32,192 bases of DNA from an uncultured Eubacteriales bacterium (GCA_934525065.1 CAKSYX010000022.1:1-32192), one strand, 5' to 3'; shown: positions 7,254 through 15,658, counted from the stretch's first letter. Numbers and translations: made by a program. Notes: generated by a model from the sequence alone, not told the origin.

Positions 7254-7282
7254 ATTTTATCAAACAACGCCGAAAAAGTCGA
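7254..7282 (-). promoter_or_regulatory. Promoter of the M28 peptidase transcript
   Basis: On the minus strand TCGACT (7277-7282), a 17-base spacer and TAAAAT (7254-7259). The -35 box departs from TTGACA at two positions. It is placed correctly for the structured leader. Confidence 0.55.
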
Positions 7283-7456
7283 TAGCTTTAAACAAAGTTA
7301 AAAAATTGTTAAGATTTCACAGATTTGTTGCAGAATATTGCGCGACAAAGCAAATGAAAGTGTAAAAAAGCGACCGAAAACGCCGCACCCGTGACCAAAA
7401 AAGCGGAAGGAATTGAGCCGCCGCTCACCGGTTTTCTTTTTCATCAAACTTTTCGC

Positions 7457-7488
7457 AAAAAAAGACCGCCGCAAAAGCGACGGTCTTT
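7457..7488 (-). terminator. Terminator of tuf and the str operon
   Basis: A 12-bp stem with one mismatch or G-T position (7461-7472 with 7477-7488; arms AAAGACCG and CGGTCTTT) has a 4-base loop. The last stem bases run into TTTTTTTG on the minus strand. It lies 12 bases after the tuf stop codon. Confidence 0.9.
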
Positions 7489-7499
7489 GCAAAAATCAA

Positions 7500-8699
7500 T
7501 TATTCGTTGATCTTGGTAACAACGCCTGAACCAACGGTGCGTCCGCCTTCACGGATAGCGAAACGAAGACCTTCTTCGATAGCGATCTCGGTGATAAGCT
7601 CAACGTCCATTTCAACGTTGTCGCCCGGCATGCACATCTCGGTGCCTTCCGGAAGAGTGATAACGCCGGTAACGTCAGTAGTTCTGAAATAGAACTGCGG
7701 ACGATAGTTGTTGAAGAACGGAGTGTGACGTCCGCCTTCGTCCTTGGTCAAAACATAAACCTGACCGCGGAACTTGGTGTGCGGATGAATTGAACCGGGC
7801 TTTGAAAGAACCTGTCCGCGTTCAATTTCGTTTCTCTGGATACCGCGAAGGAGGCAGCCGATGTTGTCGCCGGCCTCAGCATAGTCGAGGATCTTGCGGA
7901 ACATTTCGATACCGGTGCAAACGGTCTTTCTCTTTTCGTCGCTAAGGCCAACGATTTCAACTTCTTCGCCGGTCTTGAGCTGTCCACGCTCAACTCTGCC
8001 GGTAGCAACGGTACCACGACCGGTGATCGTGAATACGTCTTCAACAGGCATAAGGAACGGAAGGTCAGCCTTACGGTCGGGAGTCGGGATGTAGTTATCA
8101 ACTGCGTCCATGAGTTCCCAGATGCACTTGAGCTCCGGAGCGTTGATGTCGCCGCCGTTATATTCAAGAGCCTTAAGAGCCGAACCCTTGATGATCGGGC
8201 AGTTCTCATCGAATTCATACTCAGCAAGAGTCTCGCGGATTTCCATCTCAACGAGTTCAAGGAGTTCTTCGTCGTCAACCTGGTCAACCTTGTTCATGAA
8301 AACAACGATTGCAGGAACGCCAACCTGACGTGCAAGAAGAAGGTGCTCTTTGGTCTGAGCCATCGGGCCGTCGGTAGCAGCGATAACGATGATAGCGCCG
8401 TCCATCTGAGCAGCACCGGTGATCATGTTCTTAATATAGTCGGCGTGGCCCGGGCAGTCAACGTGAGCATAGTGACGCTTGTCGGTCTCATACTCAACGT
8501 GAGCGGTGTTGATGGTGATACCACGTTCTCTCTCTTCGGGAGCCTTATCGATCATGTCGTAAGCTTCGAACTGAGCGTAGCCCTTCATAGCAAGGGTCTT
8601 GGTGATAGCAGCGGTAAGAGTGGTCTTACCATGGTCAACGTGACCGATGGTGCCGATGTTAACGTGGGGTTTGGTTCTTTCGAACTTTTGCTTTGCCAT
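7500..8699 (-). CDS. tuf: Elongation factor Tu
   Basis: EF-Tu is the GTPase that brings aminoacyl-tRNA to the ribosomal A site. At 399 residues it has normal length. The GTP-binding motifs GHVDHGKT (19-26), DCPGHADY and NKVD are intact. It ends with the usual barrel-domain sequence (GRTVGSGVVTKI). The ATG at 8699 is preceded by AAGGAGG. It is the last gene of the rpsL-rpsG-fusA-tuf cluster, 91 bases after fusA. It also has its own promoter at 8744-8772, consistent with its need for very high expression, and ends at a strong terminator. Confidence 0.98.
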   Translation of the reverse strand: MAKQKFERTKPHVNIGTIGHVDHGKTTLTAAITKTLAMKGYAQFEAYDMIDKAPEERERGITINTAHVEYETDKRHYAHVDCPGHADYIKNMITGAAQMDGAIIVIAATDGPMAQTKEHLLLARQVGVPAIVVFMNKVDQVDDEELLELVEMEIRETLAEYEFDENCPIIKGSALKALEYNGGDINAPELKCIWELMDAVDNYIPTPDRKADLPFLMPVEDVFTITGRGTVATGRVERGQLKTGEEVEIVGLSDEKRKTVCTGIEMFRKILDYAEAGDNIGCLLRGIQRNEIERGQVLSKPGSIHPHTKFRGQVYVLTKDEGGRHTPFFNNYRPQFYFRTTDVTGVITLPEGTEMCMPGDNVEMDVELITEIAIEEGLRFAIREGGRTVGSGVVTKINE

Positions 8700-8743
8700 T
8701 GGAATTTCCTCCTTATAATTAGCAAGTTTATTTCTTGGCTCTT

Positions 8744-8772
8744 ATTCTACCAATAATAGTGAAAAAAAGCAA
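8744..8772 (-). promoter_or_regulatory. Internal promoter for tuf
   Basis: In the fusA-tuf gap the minus strand carries TTGCTT (8767-8772), a 17-base spacer and TAGAAT (8744-8749). The predicted start near 8737 leaves a leader of about 38 bases to the tuf ATG. Confidence 0.65.
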
Positions 8773-8790
8773 GTAGATTTTAAGAAAAAA

Positions 8791-10869
8791 TCAGTCTCTC
8801 TTTGCTCTTTCGGTAACGATGCCTTCAGCAATCGACTTCGGTACTTCCTTGTAGCCGTCCGGCTCCATGACGTACTGTCCGCGGCCCTGAGTCTTTGAAC
8901 GAAGGTCGGTAGCATAGCCGAACATCTCGGCAAGAGGAACTCTCGCGTTGATCTGCTTAACGCCAGAACGGTCTTCAAAGCCCTGAATTTCGCCGCGCCT
9001 TGAGTTAAGGTCGCCGATAACGTCGCCCATGTATTCCTCGGGCATGATGACAGCAACCTTCATGATCGGCTCAAGAAGAACAGGGTTAGCCTTCCTTGCA
9101 GCGTCTTTAAACGCCATTGAACCGGCGATCTTGAACGCCATTTCGGAGGAGTCAACCTCGTGATATGAACCGTCGTAAAGAGTTACCTTAACGTCAACCA
9201 TGCTGTAGCCGGCAATTACGCCTGACTTCATTGCGCCCTGGATACCCTGGTCAACAGGTCCGATATACTCCTTCGGAATTGCACCGCCAACGATGTTGTT
9301 GACGAACTCGTAACCCTTGCCCGGGTTGGGTTCAATGTTGATCTTAACGTGACCGTACTGACCCTTACCGCCTGACTGACGGGCATACTTTGTATCCGAA
9401 GAAGCGGCTGAACGGATGGTTTCTCTGAAAGCAACCTGCGGCTTACCGACGTTAGCTTCAACTTTGAATTCACGAAGGAGTCTGTCAACGATAATTTCAA
9501 GGTGAAGCTCGCCCATACCTGCAATGATGGTCTGGCCGGTTTCCTCGTCGGTGTAGCAGCGGAAGGTGGGATCCTCTTCTGCAAGCTTTGCAAGAGCAAT
9601 GCCCATCTTTTCCTGGCCTGCCTTCGTCTTGGGTTCAATTGCAACGCGGATAACAGGATCCGGGAAGTGCATCGACTCAAGAACGATCGGGTGCTTTTCG
9701 TCGCAAAGAGTGTCACCGGTGGTGGTATTTTTGAGACCTACGGCAGCAGCAATGTCGCCGGCATAAACAGTCTCGATATCCTCACGGTGGTTTGCGTGCA
9801 TCTGAAGAATACGGCCCATTCTCTCTCTGTCATCCTTAACGGAGTTATAGACAGTGGTGCCTGCGTTAACGGTACCGGAGTACACGCGGAAATAGCAAAG
9901 CTTTCCTACGAACGGGTCGGTTGCAATCTTGAATGCAAGCGCGGCAAACGGCTCTGTGTCGGAAGAATGTCTGTATTCTTCTTCGTCCGTTTCCGGATTG
10001 ACGCCCTTGATTGATTCAACGTCCGTCGGAGCGGGCATGAAGTCAACGATTGCGTCAAGAAGGGGCTGCACGCCCTTATTGCGGTAAGCGGTTCCGCAGC
10101 AAACGGGAACAATCTCGTTTGAAATTGTGCCCTTGCGGATGACCTTCTTAAGCTCGTCAACAGAGGGTTCTTCACCTTCGAGGTATTTCATCATGAGCTC
10201 TTCATCAAGCTCAACGACGTTTTCAACCATTTCCGAATGATATTTTTCGGCAAGCTCCTTGAGCTCTTCGGGAATAGCTTCGCGGTGGAAGTTTGTTCCG
10301 TCGCCGGTGCCGTAAATAATGGCATCCATCTCAAGCAGGTCGATTATACCTCTGAATTCGCTTTCAGCGCCGATGGGGAGCTGAATCGGAACAGCGGTGC
10401 AGTGGAAGCGTTCCTTGATCATGTCAAGGACGCGGAAAAAGTCGGCACCCATAATGTCCATCTTGTTGACAAAAATCATTCTGGGAACCTTGTACTCATC
10501 GGCCTGACGCCAAACGGTCTCAGACTGAGGCTCAACGCCGCCCTTTGCGCAAAGGACTGTTACGGAGCCGTCGAGAACACGCAGCGAACGCTGAACCTCA
10601 ACGGTGAAGTCAACGTGGCCCGGAGTGTCAATGATGTTAATTCTGTGTTCCTTCCAGAAACAGGTGGTAGCAGCCGAAGTGATGGTAATACCTCTCTCCT
10701 GCTCCTGAGCCATCCAGTCCATGGTTGCGGAACCGTCATGAGTCTCACCGATTTTGTGGTTAACGCCGGTGTAATAGAGAATTCTCTCGGTCGTGGTCGT
10801 TTTACCTGCGTCGATGTGAGCCATGATGCCTATATTTCTTGTTTTTTCAAGAGAAACTTTTCTCGGCAT
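8791..10869 (-). CDS. fusA: Elongation factor G
   Basis: EF-G is the GTPase that drives ribosomal translocation. The 692-residue product has the GTP-binding motifs AHIDAGKTTT near the N-terminus, DTPGHVDF and NKMD, and extends through the C-terminal domains to a normal family end. I chose the ATG at 10869 (MPRKVSLEKTRN), which follows GGAGGTCAAA. The in-frame TTG four codons upstream overlaps the ribosome binding site and is unlikely to be used. It sits between rpsG and tuf in the conserved str order. Two short hairpins lie in the 107-base gap before it. Confidence 0.98.
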   Translation of the reverse strand: MPRKVSLEKTRNIGIMAHIDAGKTTTTERILYYTGVNHKIGETHDGSATMDWMAQEQERGITITSAATTCFWKEHRINIIDTPGHVDFTVEVQRSLRVLDGSVTVLCAKGGVEPQSETVWRQADEYKVPRMIFVNKMDIMGADFFRVLDMIKERFHCTAVPIQLPIGAESEFRGIIDLLEMDAIIYGTGDGTNFHREAIPEELKELAEKYHSEMVENVVELDEELMMKYLEGEEPSVDELKKVIRKGTISNEIVPVCCGTAYRNKGVQPLLDAIVDFMPAPTDVESIKGVNPETDEEEYRHSSDTEPFAALAFKIATDPFVGKLCYFRVYSGTVNAGTTVYNSVKDDRERMGRILQMHANHREDIETVYAGDIAAAVGLKNTTTGDTLCDEKHPIVLESMHFPDPVIRVAIEPKTKAGQEKMGIALAKLAEEDPTFRCYTDEETGQTIIAGMGELHLEIIVDRLLREFKVEANVGKPQVAFRETIRSAASSDTKYARQSGGKGQYGHVKINIEPNPGKGYEFVNNIVGGAIPKEYIGPVDQGIQGAMKSGVIAGYSMVDVKVTLYDGSYHEVDSSEMAFKIAGSMAFKDAARKANPVLLEPIMKVAVIMPEEYMGDVIGDLNSRRGEIQGFEDRSGVKQINARVPLAEMFGYATDLRSKTQGRGQYVMEPDGYKEVPKSIAEGIVTERAKRD

Positions 10870-10900
10870 TTTGACCTCCAAATTGGTTAAACATAAATCC

Positions 10901-10945
10901 GGCAGTCATTACTGCCATAAATAAACACACACGCCGCCAAGCGGC
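10901..10945 (-). promoter_or_regulatory. Paired hairpins in the rpsG-fusA gap
   Basis: Two perfect short stems lie in a row: GCCGC/GCGGC (10933-10945, loop of 3) and GGCAGT/ACTGCC (10901-10916, loop of 4). Neither is followed by a long T-run on the minus strand. They may set the fusA to rpsG ratio by mRNA processing or protection; that role is inference. Confidence 0.45.
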
Positions 10946-10976
10946 ATTTGCCGTTTCAAAGAACAAAACGGACTTG

Positions 10977-11447
10977 TTACCATCTGAAGTGGGCGAAAGC
11001 CTTGTTGGCTTCTGCCATCTTGTGAGTGTCCTCACGCTTTTTGTACGCTGAACCGGTTTCGTTAACAGCGTCCATGATTTCGTTGGCAAGTCTTTCCTTC
11101 ATCGTTCTTTCTGAACGCTGACGTGAATAGAGCGTGATCCAACGAAGGCCGAGCGTCTGACGTCTCTCTGCACGAACTTCAATGGGTACCTGGTAAGTTG
11201 AACCGCCGACACGGCGAGCCTTAACTTCCAGAACAGGCATAACGTTTTCCATCGCAGCCTCGAAAACTTCGAGGGGATCCTTGCCTGTCTTTTCTCTGAT
11301 GATGTCAAAAGCGTCGTACACAATCTTCTGAGCAACACCTTTTTTACCGTCATACATAACACTGTTGACGAGACGTGTTACAAGCTTTGAATTGTAAAGC
11401 GGATCGGGCAAAACTTCACGTTTTGCAATCTGGCCTCTTCTTGGCAC
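10977..11447 (-). CDS. rpsG: 30S ribosomal protein S7
   Basis: S7 organises the 3' major domain of 16S rRNA in the small-subunit head. The product is 156 residues, the standard length, starting MPRRGQIAKREVLPDP and ending KAFAHFRW. The start is a GTG at 11447 with GGAGG eight bases upstream. The frame stays open upstream to 11540, but those codons are not part of the family and lie before the ribosome binding site. It is the second gene of the str operon, 190 bases after rpsL. Confidence 0.97.
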   Translation of the reverse strand: MPRRGQIAKREVLPDPLYNSKLVTRLVNSVMYDGKKGVAQKIVYDAFDIIREKTGKDPLEVFEAAMENVMPVLEVKARRVGGSTYQVPIEVRAERRQTLGLRWITLYSRQRSERTMKERLANEIMDAVNETGSAYKKREDTHKMAEANKAFAHFRW

Positions 11448-11637
11448 TGCGCTTCCCTCCTTCATAGTAATGATATCATAGGTACTCGAGTGACAAATTC
11501 CCGTCGGCACCAATGCAGAGGCATATATAAGTATATACACACTCTCGCACCGTGAGCTTTCGCTCAGCCTGCAAGAAGATTTGTCAATTCAATAATTCCG
11601 CCTGACTCGCGGAAAACTTCTGATTTAAAGCTCAGAA
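11448..11637 (-). other. rpsL-rpsG intercistronic region
   Basis: A 190-base gap, long for genes in one operon. On the minus strand it holds a GAGC-GAAA-GCTC tetraloop hairpin, an AT-rich TGTATATACTTATATATG tract and the rpsG ribosome binding site. In E. coli the equivalent gap carries the S7 autoregulatory site. A similar role here is only an inference, as I could not match the structure. Confidence 0.4.
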
Positions 11638-12060
11638 TTACTTTTTGGCAGCCTTCGGGCGCTTTGCGCCGTACTTTGAACGGGCCTGCATTCTTCCGTT
11701 AACGCCCTGAGTATCGAGCGTACCGCGGACGATGTGGTAACGCACACCGGGAAGGTCCTTAACACGGCCGCCGCGGATGAGAACAACCGAGTGCTCCTGA
11801 AGGTTGTGGCCAACACCGGGAATGTAAGCTGAAACTTCGATTCCGTTTGTCAGACGAACTCTGGCGATCTTACGAAGAGCTGAGTTCGGCTTCTTCGGGG
11901 TAGCGGTTTTAACTGCCGTGCAAACGCCGCGCTTCTGCGGTGAGTTATGATCGGTCATAACGTTCTTCTTTGAGTTGAGACCCTTGAGAAGAGCAGGAGC
12001 CTTCGGCTTTTTGACGAGAGTTTCTCTGCCGTTGCGAACTAACTGATTAAAGGTAGGCAA
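11638..12060 (-). CDS. rpsL: 30S ribosomal protein S12
   Basis: S12 sits at the decoding centre and controls translational accuracy. The 140-residue product starts MPTFNQLVRNGRETL. It holds the conserved TTPKKPNSALRK (wild-type lysine at the classic streptomycin-resistance position) and RGGRVKDLPGVRYH, and ends KRPKAAKK. The start codon is TTG at 12060, with AAAGGAG about 10 bases upstream. Upstream in-frame codons to 12168 cover the promoter region and are not coding. It is the first gene of the str operon behind a consensus promoter. The usual upstream rpoB-rpoC pair and L7Ae-like gene are not here. Confidence 0.97.
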   Translation of the reverse strand: MPTFNQLVRNGRETLVKKPKAPALLKGLNSKKNVMTDHNSPQKRGVCTAVKTATPKKPNSALRKIARVRLTNGIEVSAYIPGVGHNLQEHSVVLIRGGRVKDLPGVRYHIVRGTLDTQGVNGRMQARSKYGAKRPKAAKK

Positions 12061-12136
12061 GTGGTAGCATCTCCTTTCCTGAAAATTATGTCTGAGCACA
12101 GCAGGGCATGAACCCAGCCATACAGCATACCTACAT

Positions 12137-12165
12137 ATATTACACCAAAGATCTGCCTTTGTCAA
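12137..12165 (-). promoter_or_regulatory. Consensus promoter of the str operon
   Basis: On the minus strand a perfect TTGACA (12160-12165), a 17-base spacer and TAATAT (12137-12142). The predicted start near 12130 gives a leader of about 70 bases to rpsL. The region from 12166 to about 12330 holds no gene. Confidence 0.85.
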
Positions 12166-12330
12166 CAACCGTTTTCGCGGAAATCCGAGAAAAATGCGAT
12201 TTTGTGAACTTGCTCATTTTGGGCGCGGACATACTCCCCTTTTGTGGGTATTTTTGCCAAAATGCGGGATGTTTAAACAAAGTAAAGACAAGCCAAAAAT
12301 AGACAAAGCTCTTATATAAGCAGCCAAAAG

Positions 12331-12365
12331 CAAAACACCGCCCGGCATTTTGAAGCCGGACGGTG
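12331..12365 (-). terminator. Terminator of the GH2 gene
   Basis: An 11-bp stem with one mismatch (CACCGCCCGGC at 12336-12346, GCCGGACGGTG at 12355-12365) is followed on the minus strand by TTTTGCTTTTGG. It lies 14 bases after the stop codon. Confidence 0.8.
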
Positions 12366-12379
12366 CTTTTCATAATTCA

Positions 12380-14143
12380 TCAGAATGTCATCTTTTCGTT
12401 CATTGCTCTGACAACATCTTCGTCAAGCTTGACGATTTCGCGGTCATAGGTGAGCATTCCGTTGACCTCAAATTCAACGTCGGAAACCTGAGTGTAAACC
12501 GTTGCGGAAAGTCCCTTCTTCATTGCCGGAATGACCTGCTTTTCATGCAGCTTTCTGTAAGCTTCGGTCATGCTCTCCTTGCTTTTATACATCTGATAGC
12601 CGAAGGACTTGCTCTTGTTCCAAACGTGGCCGTCAAGAATCTGGCTGTATCCGCCGTATTCACTGAGAACAAACGGTCTGCCGTCATACTTTGGAGCGGT
12701 AACAGGAAGGATATAGCGGTGGATGCTGCGAAGGTCGCAGCCCTTCTGATCGTACCAGCCGCTTGCGTGGTCAACGATTCTGGTCGGATCCTTTTTCTTG
12801 ACTGCGTCGCCGATGCGCTTTGCGTCAAACTGTCCCCAGCCCTCGTTGAACGGTACCCAGCAGCCGATCGAGGTATGGTTATAAAGAGCGTCCATCATTT
12901 CAAACAGCTCTTCTTCAAACTGGGTTCTCCATTCAATTCTGTCGCGGTGGAAGATTTTATACTTGTTGTCCCTCAGGCTTGAATAAATGACCGGATTGAT
13001 AAAGCCCTGAATGTTGGGAAGAACACCTGCGTGGAAAACGTCAAGTGCTTTTCCGCCGCTGACCATATCCTGCCAAACGATCATTCCGAGCCTGTCGCAG
13101 TGGTAATACCAACGGTCGGACTCAACCTTGATGTGCTTTCTGAGCATATTGAAGCCGAGACGCTTCATTGTTTCAATGTCGTATACTATTGCCTCATCGC
13201 AGGGAGGAGTAAGGCCGCCGTCGCTCCAATAGCCCTGGTCGAGAAGTCCCTTCTGGAAGTAAGGCTTGTTGTTGAGGAACAGCCTTGCGTAGCCCTCATG
13301 CGGGCCGATGCTGAACTTTCTCATGCCGAAGTAGCCCTTGACCGTATCAACCGAATCTCCGTTTTTAAAGGTGAGAACAAAGTCATAAAGGAACGGATCC
13401 TCCGGCGACCAAAGCTTTGCGTCTTTAATTTCAACGCTGTCTTTTGCCAAAAGTGCCTTTTCGGCAACAACGCTTTTGCCGTCGAGCACCTTGAGCGAAA
13501 GCTCACCTTCGCCGACAAGCTCGGTTTCAATATTCAGAACGCCTGCATCGATATCCGGGGTGAGCTTATAACCCTTGACATAGTTTTCCGGAACAGCTTC
13601 AAGCCAAACAGTCTGCCAAATTCCGGAGGTTGAGGTGTACCAAAAGCCGTGAGACTCGCTCGCCTGCTTTCCGCGGTTCTGCCAGCCTTCGTCTGTCGGG
13701 TCATATACACGGACAACAAGCTCATTTTCACCTTCAACAAGCAAATCGGTGATATCGGCCGAGAACGGACAGTAGCCGCCGATATGAGAAGCGGCAAGCT
13801 TTTTGTTCACATATACCCTGCACTCCCAGTCTACCGCGCCGAAGTGGAGAAGCGTTCTTTTTCCCTTGAACGTTTCGGGAAGAGTAAAGCTCTTTCTGTA
13901 CCACAGACGCTGAGCCTTGTTTATCCTCTTGCAGACACCGGAAAGGCAGCTTTCAATCGCAAACGGAACACGAATTTCTCCGTCGGCCTTGCCGATCCAT
14001 TCGGCCGAAGCATCCGTAACGGCGTATTCAAACATGCCGTTAAGGTTGAGCCATTCGTCTCTCACCATCTGAGGACGCGGGTATTCCTGATGCGGCTTTT
14101 CGCACATTGCCTCTTCCGTCCAGCGCGTTTTCAATGTTATCAT
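12380..14143 (-). CDS. Glycoside hydrolase family 2 enzyme
   Basis: A 587-residue retaining glycosidase of family GH2, the family of beta-galactosidases, beta-glucuronidases and beta-mannosidases. It shows the N-terminal jelly-roll sugar-binding domain (RVPFAIESCLSGV and RLWYRKSFTLP), an immunoglobulin-like domain, and a TIM barrel. The acid/base glutamate is in FNEGWGQ (E434) and the nucleophile in LSEYGGY (E495). There is no signal peptide, so it acts inside the cell on imported sugars or glycosides. Substrate specificity cannot be read from the sequence. It is shorter than LacZ-type enzymes, lacking the large C-terminal domains. The ATG at 14143 follows AAGGAGAAGAAAA. It lies 33 bases after the zinc-ribbon/SH3 gene and is probably cotranscribed with it. 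Confidence 0.9.
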   Translation of the reverse strand: MITLKTRWTEEAMCEKPHQEYPRPQMVRDEWLNLNGMFEYAVTDASAEWIGKADGEIRVPFAIESCLSGVCKRINKAQRLWYRKSFTLPETFKGKRTLLHFGAVDWECRVYVNKKLAASHIGGYCPFSADITDLLVEGENELVVRVYDPTDEGWQNRGKQASESHGFWYTSTSGIWQTVWLEAVPENYVKGYKLTPDIDAGVLNIETELVGEGELSLKVLDGKSVVAEKALLAKDSVEIKDAKLWSPEDPFLYDFVLTFKNGDSVDTVKGYFGMRKFSIGPHEGYARLFLNNKPYFQKGLLDQGYWSDGGLTPPCDEAIVYDIETMKRLGFNMLRKHIKVESDRWYYHCDRLGMIVWQDMVSGGKALDVFHAGVLPNIQGFINPVIYSSLRDNKYKIFHRDRIEWRTQFEEELFEMMDALYNHTSIGCWVPFNEGWGQFDAKRIGDAVKKKDPTRIVDHASGWYDQKGCDLRSIHRYILPVTAPKYDGRPFVLSEYGGYSQILDGHVWNKSKSFGYQMYKSKESMTEAYRKLHEKQVIPAMKKGLSATVYTQVSDVEFEVNGMLTYDREIVKLDEDVVRAMNEKMTF

Positions 14144-14176
14144 TTTTCTTCTCCTTGCCTGTTTTATAATTTATGT

Positions 14177-15484
14177 TCAATATTTGATATACTGTGCCGA
14201 TACCCAGCCGGAAACACCGTGGGTAAGATCGGTAACATAGACCCAGCCGGGATTTTTGCTGTCGGTTCCCGTAACCTTAAGCGGGTAGCCGTAGCCTATC
14301 ATGCGGATAACGTCATATGACGCACCCGGACCCTTCCTGAGTCTGAGACCCTGAGAGGTAGCAACCGTTGCACTCTTTGCTGATGAATACCTTTTATCCG
14401 GAGCAACAACACCGGAGACCTTTGACTCGCTTTCGGCAATCGGTCTGCTCTTTGCAAGATACTGCTTCTGAACCCAGCCGTAAACGCCGTAGCGCGGGCT
14501 GTATATGTAATAAAAGCCGTTTTCTTCGCCGTAGACCTTTACATCGTTGCCGATTGAAAGGTAAAGAATTCTTGAAGCAGAGGACGACGCAGCCCTGCGA
14601 AGCGAGATTCCGTTCACCGAAACATACCTTGTGAGCGGCGATGAATAATACTTAGACGGTTTTGAAACCGGAGCCGTTGTTGAAGGCGTTTTTGTTGTTG
14701 AGGGAGTTCTCGTTGTTGAGGGTGTTCTTGTTGTCGAAGGCGTCCTCGTTGTTGAAGGTACTGCGGTCGTTGACTGAGCTCTTGTGGTTGAGGAAGCCTT
14801 TGTTGTTGAAGGAGCGGTGGTCTTTTCCTTTGTGGTTTCTTCCTTTTTGGTGGTCTCCTTCTCGGTTTCTCTTTCTGTTCCTTTTGTTTCTTTTTCGGTC
14901 GTTTCCTTTGTTTCGGTTTCCTTGGTTTGCTTTTCGGTCGTTTCGGCGTTCTGCTCTTTTGTTGTTTCGGAAGAACCGGAAGCCGAGCTTTCCGAAGGCT
15001 TGTCTATTGCAGGAAACTTTCCGCCGTCCTTCACTACCTTGACACCGACTGCGATTACCGCAACGAGTGCCACAGCAAGCAGAGCGATTGCAGCGCTGCC
15101 CTTTTTGCTCTTCTTCGGCTTCAGGTACATATCATCGCCATCGTCATCGAAAGCGGTTGACGGGTGAGATTCATTTTCTTCATGCAGTGCATCAAACGGA
15201 TCATCAATGTCGTCTGCACGGCTCGTCCTTGTTTCAAGGTCATCTGCATTATTTGAAGGAACATACTCCGGAGCGGAAAGATTCTCGTCAATAGGCTGCG
15301 CGTCTGCCGGCTCCTCAGGCGCAACCTCGTTTGAATAAACGTCGCTCCTGTCCGGTTCATACTTTTGTTCATCGCTGACCGCCGCGTTTTCCTGCGGAGC
15401 CTCGTCAACGCTCATCATTGTTCCGCAATGCGGGCAAAAGCCGGAGCCCGGTTCAAGTTCTTTTCCGCAAAAGCTACACTTCAT
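14177..15484 (-). CDS. Zinc-ribbon, transmembrane, tandem SH3 protein
   Basis: A 435-residue protein. An N-terminal zinc ribbon has C3, C6, C17 and C20 (CSFCGKEL and GFCPHCGT). An acidic cytoplasmic segment leads to one transmembrane helix at about 130-150. A Thr/Glu/Lys-rich stretch (about 165-225) and a Thr/Pro repeat linker follow. Two bacterial SH3 domains end the protein: about 284-345, containing GISLRRAASSSA and GWVQKQYL, and about 374-435, containing GLRLRKGPGASYDVI and GWVSAQYI. The layout suggests a cytoplasmic zinc ribbon joined across the membrane to cell-wall-binding SH3 modules. The chosen ATG at 15484 follows GGGAG and starts the zinc ribbon; the frame is open to 15544. It has its own promoter and is followed closely by the GH2 gene. 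Confidence 0.85.
   Translation of the reverse strand: MKCSFCGKELEPGSGFCPHCGTMMSVDEAPQENAAVSDEQKYEPDRSDVYSNEVAPEEPADAQPIDENLSAPEYVPSNNADDLETRTSRADDIDDPFDALHEENESHPSTAFDDDGDDMYLKPKKSKKGSAAIALLAVALVAVIAVGVKVVKDGGKFPAIDKPSESSASGSSETTKEQNAETTEKQTKETETKETTEKETKGTERETEKETTKKEETTKEKTTAPSTTKASSTTRAQSTTAVPSTTRTPSTTRTPSTTRTPSTTKTPSTTAPVSKPSKYYSSPLTRYVSVNGISLRRAASSSASRILYLSIGNDVKVYGEENGFYYIYSPRYGVYGWVQKQYLAKSRPIAESESKVSGVVAPDKRYSSAKSATVATSQGLRLRKGPGASYDVIRMIGYGYPLKVTGTDSKNPGWVYVTDLTHGVSGWVSAQYIKY
14676..14765. repeat. Five 18-bp coding repeats
   Basis: Five 18-base units within the zinc-ribbon/SH3 gene encode the repeated hexapeptide TPSTTR and variants in the wall-spanning linker. The units differ by a few bases each, so the array is old or diverging. 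Such in-frame repeats can change number between strains. Confidence 0.8.
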
Positions 15485-15585
15485 ATTCTTCAACTCCCTT
15501 TGATTTTTCCTGCTGCCGGCAGCGTTAAGCTCTGCCAACGGCAAAATATCTGTTTCTTTGTTTAAAATCCCATTTTATCTAATAC

Positions 15586-15614
15586 ATTCTACCATATAGT
15601 CCCGCTCTTTTCAA
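15586..15614 (-). promoter_or_regulatory. Promoter of the zinc-ribbon/SH3-GH2 unit
   Basis: On the minus strand TTGAAA (15609-15614), a 17-base spacer and TAGAAT (15586-15591). The predicted start near 15579 gives a leader of about 95 bases to the ATG at 15484. Confidence 0.7.
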
Positions 15615-15623
15615 GTAGGAAAT

Positions 15624-15658
15624 CTGACGTTAAGTATGAATATTTAATAAAGCGTCAG
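15624..15658 (-). terminator. Weak hairpin at the end of spmB
   Basis: A perfect 6-bp stem (CTGACG at 15624-15629, CGTCAG at 15653-15658) has a 23-base AT-rich loop and overlaps the last codons of spmB. Only ATTTCC follows on the minus strand, so termination is doubtful. Confidence 0.35.

Noticed and set aside
7160..7300. 6S RNA or ZTP riboswitch in the M28 leader
   Set aside because: The stem CAGGCAAC/GTTGCCTG closes directly. I cannot place the long bubble hairpin of 6S RNA or the pseudoknot strands of the ZTP motif.
14662..15167. Long plus-strand frames rich in Leu/Ser/Phe
   Set aside because: They are antisense to the Thr-rich linker of the zinc-ribbon/SH3 gene; the low-complexity coding repeats keep all frames open.
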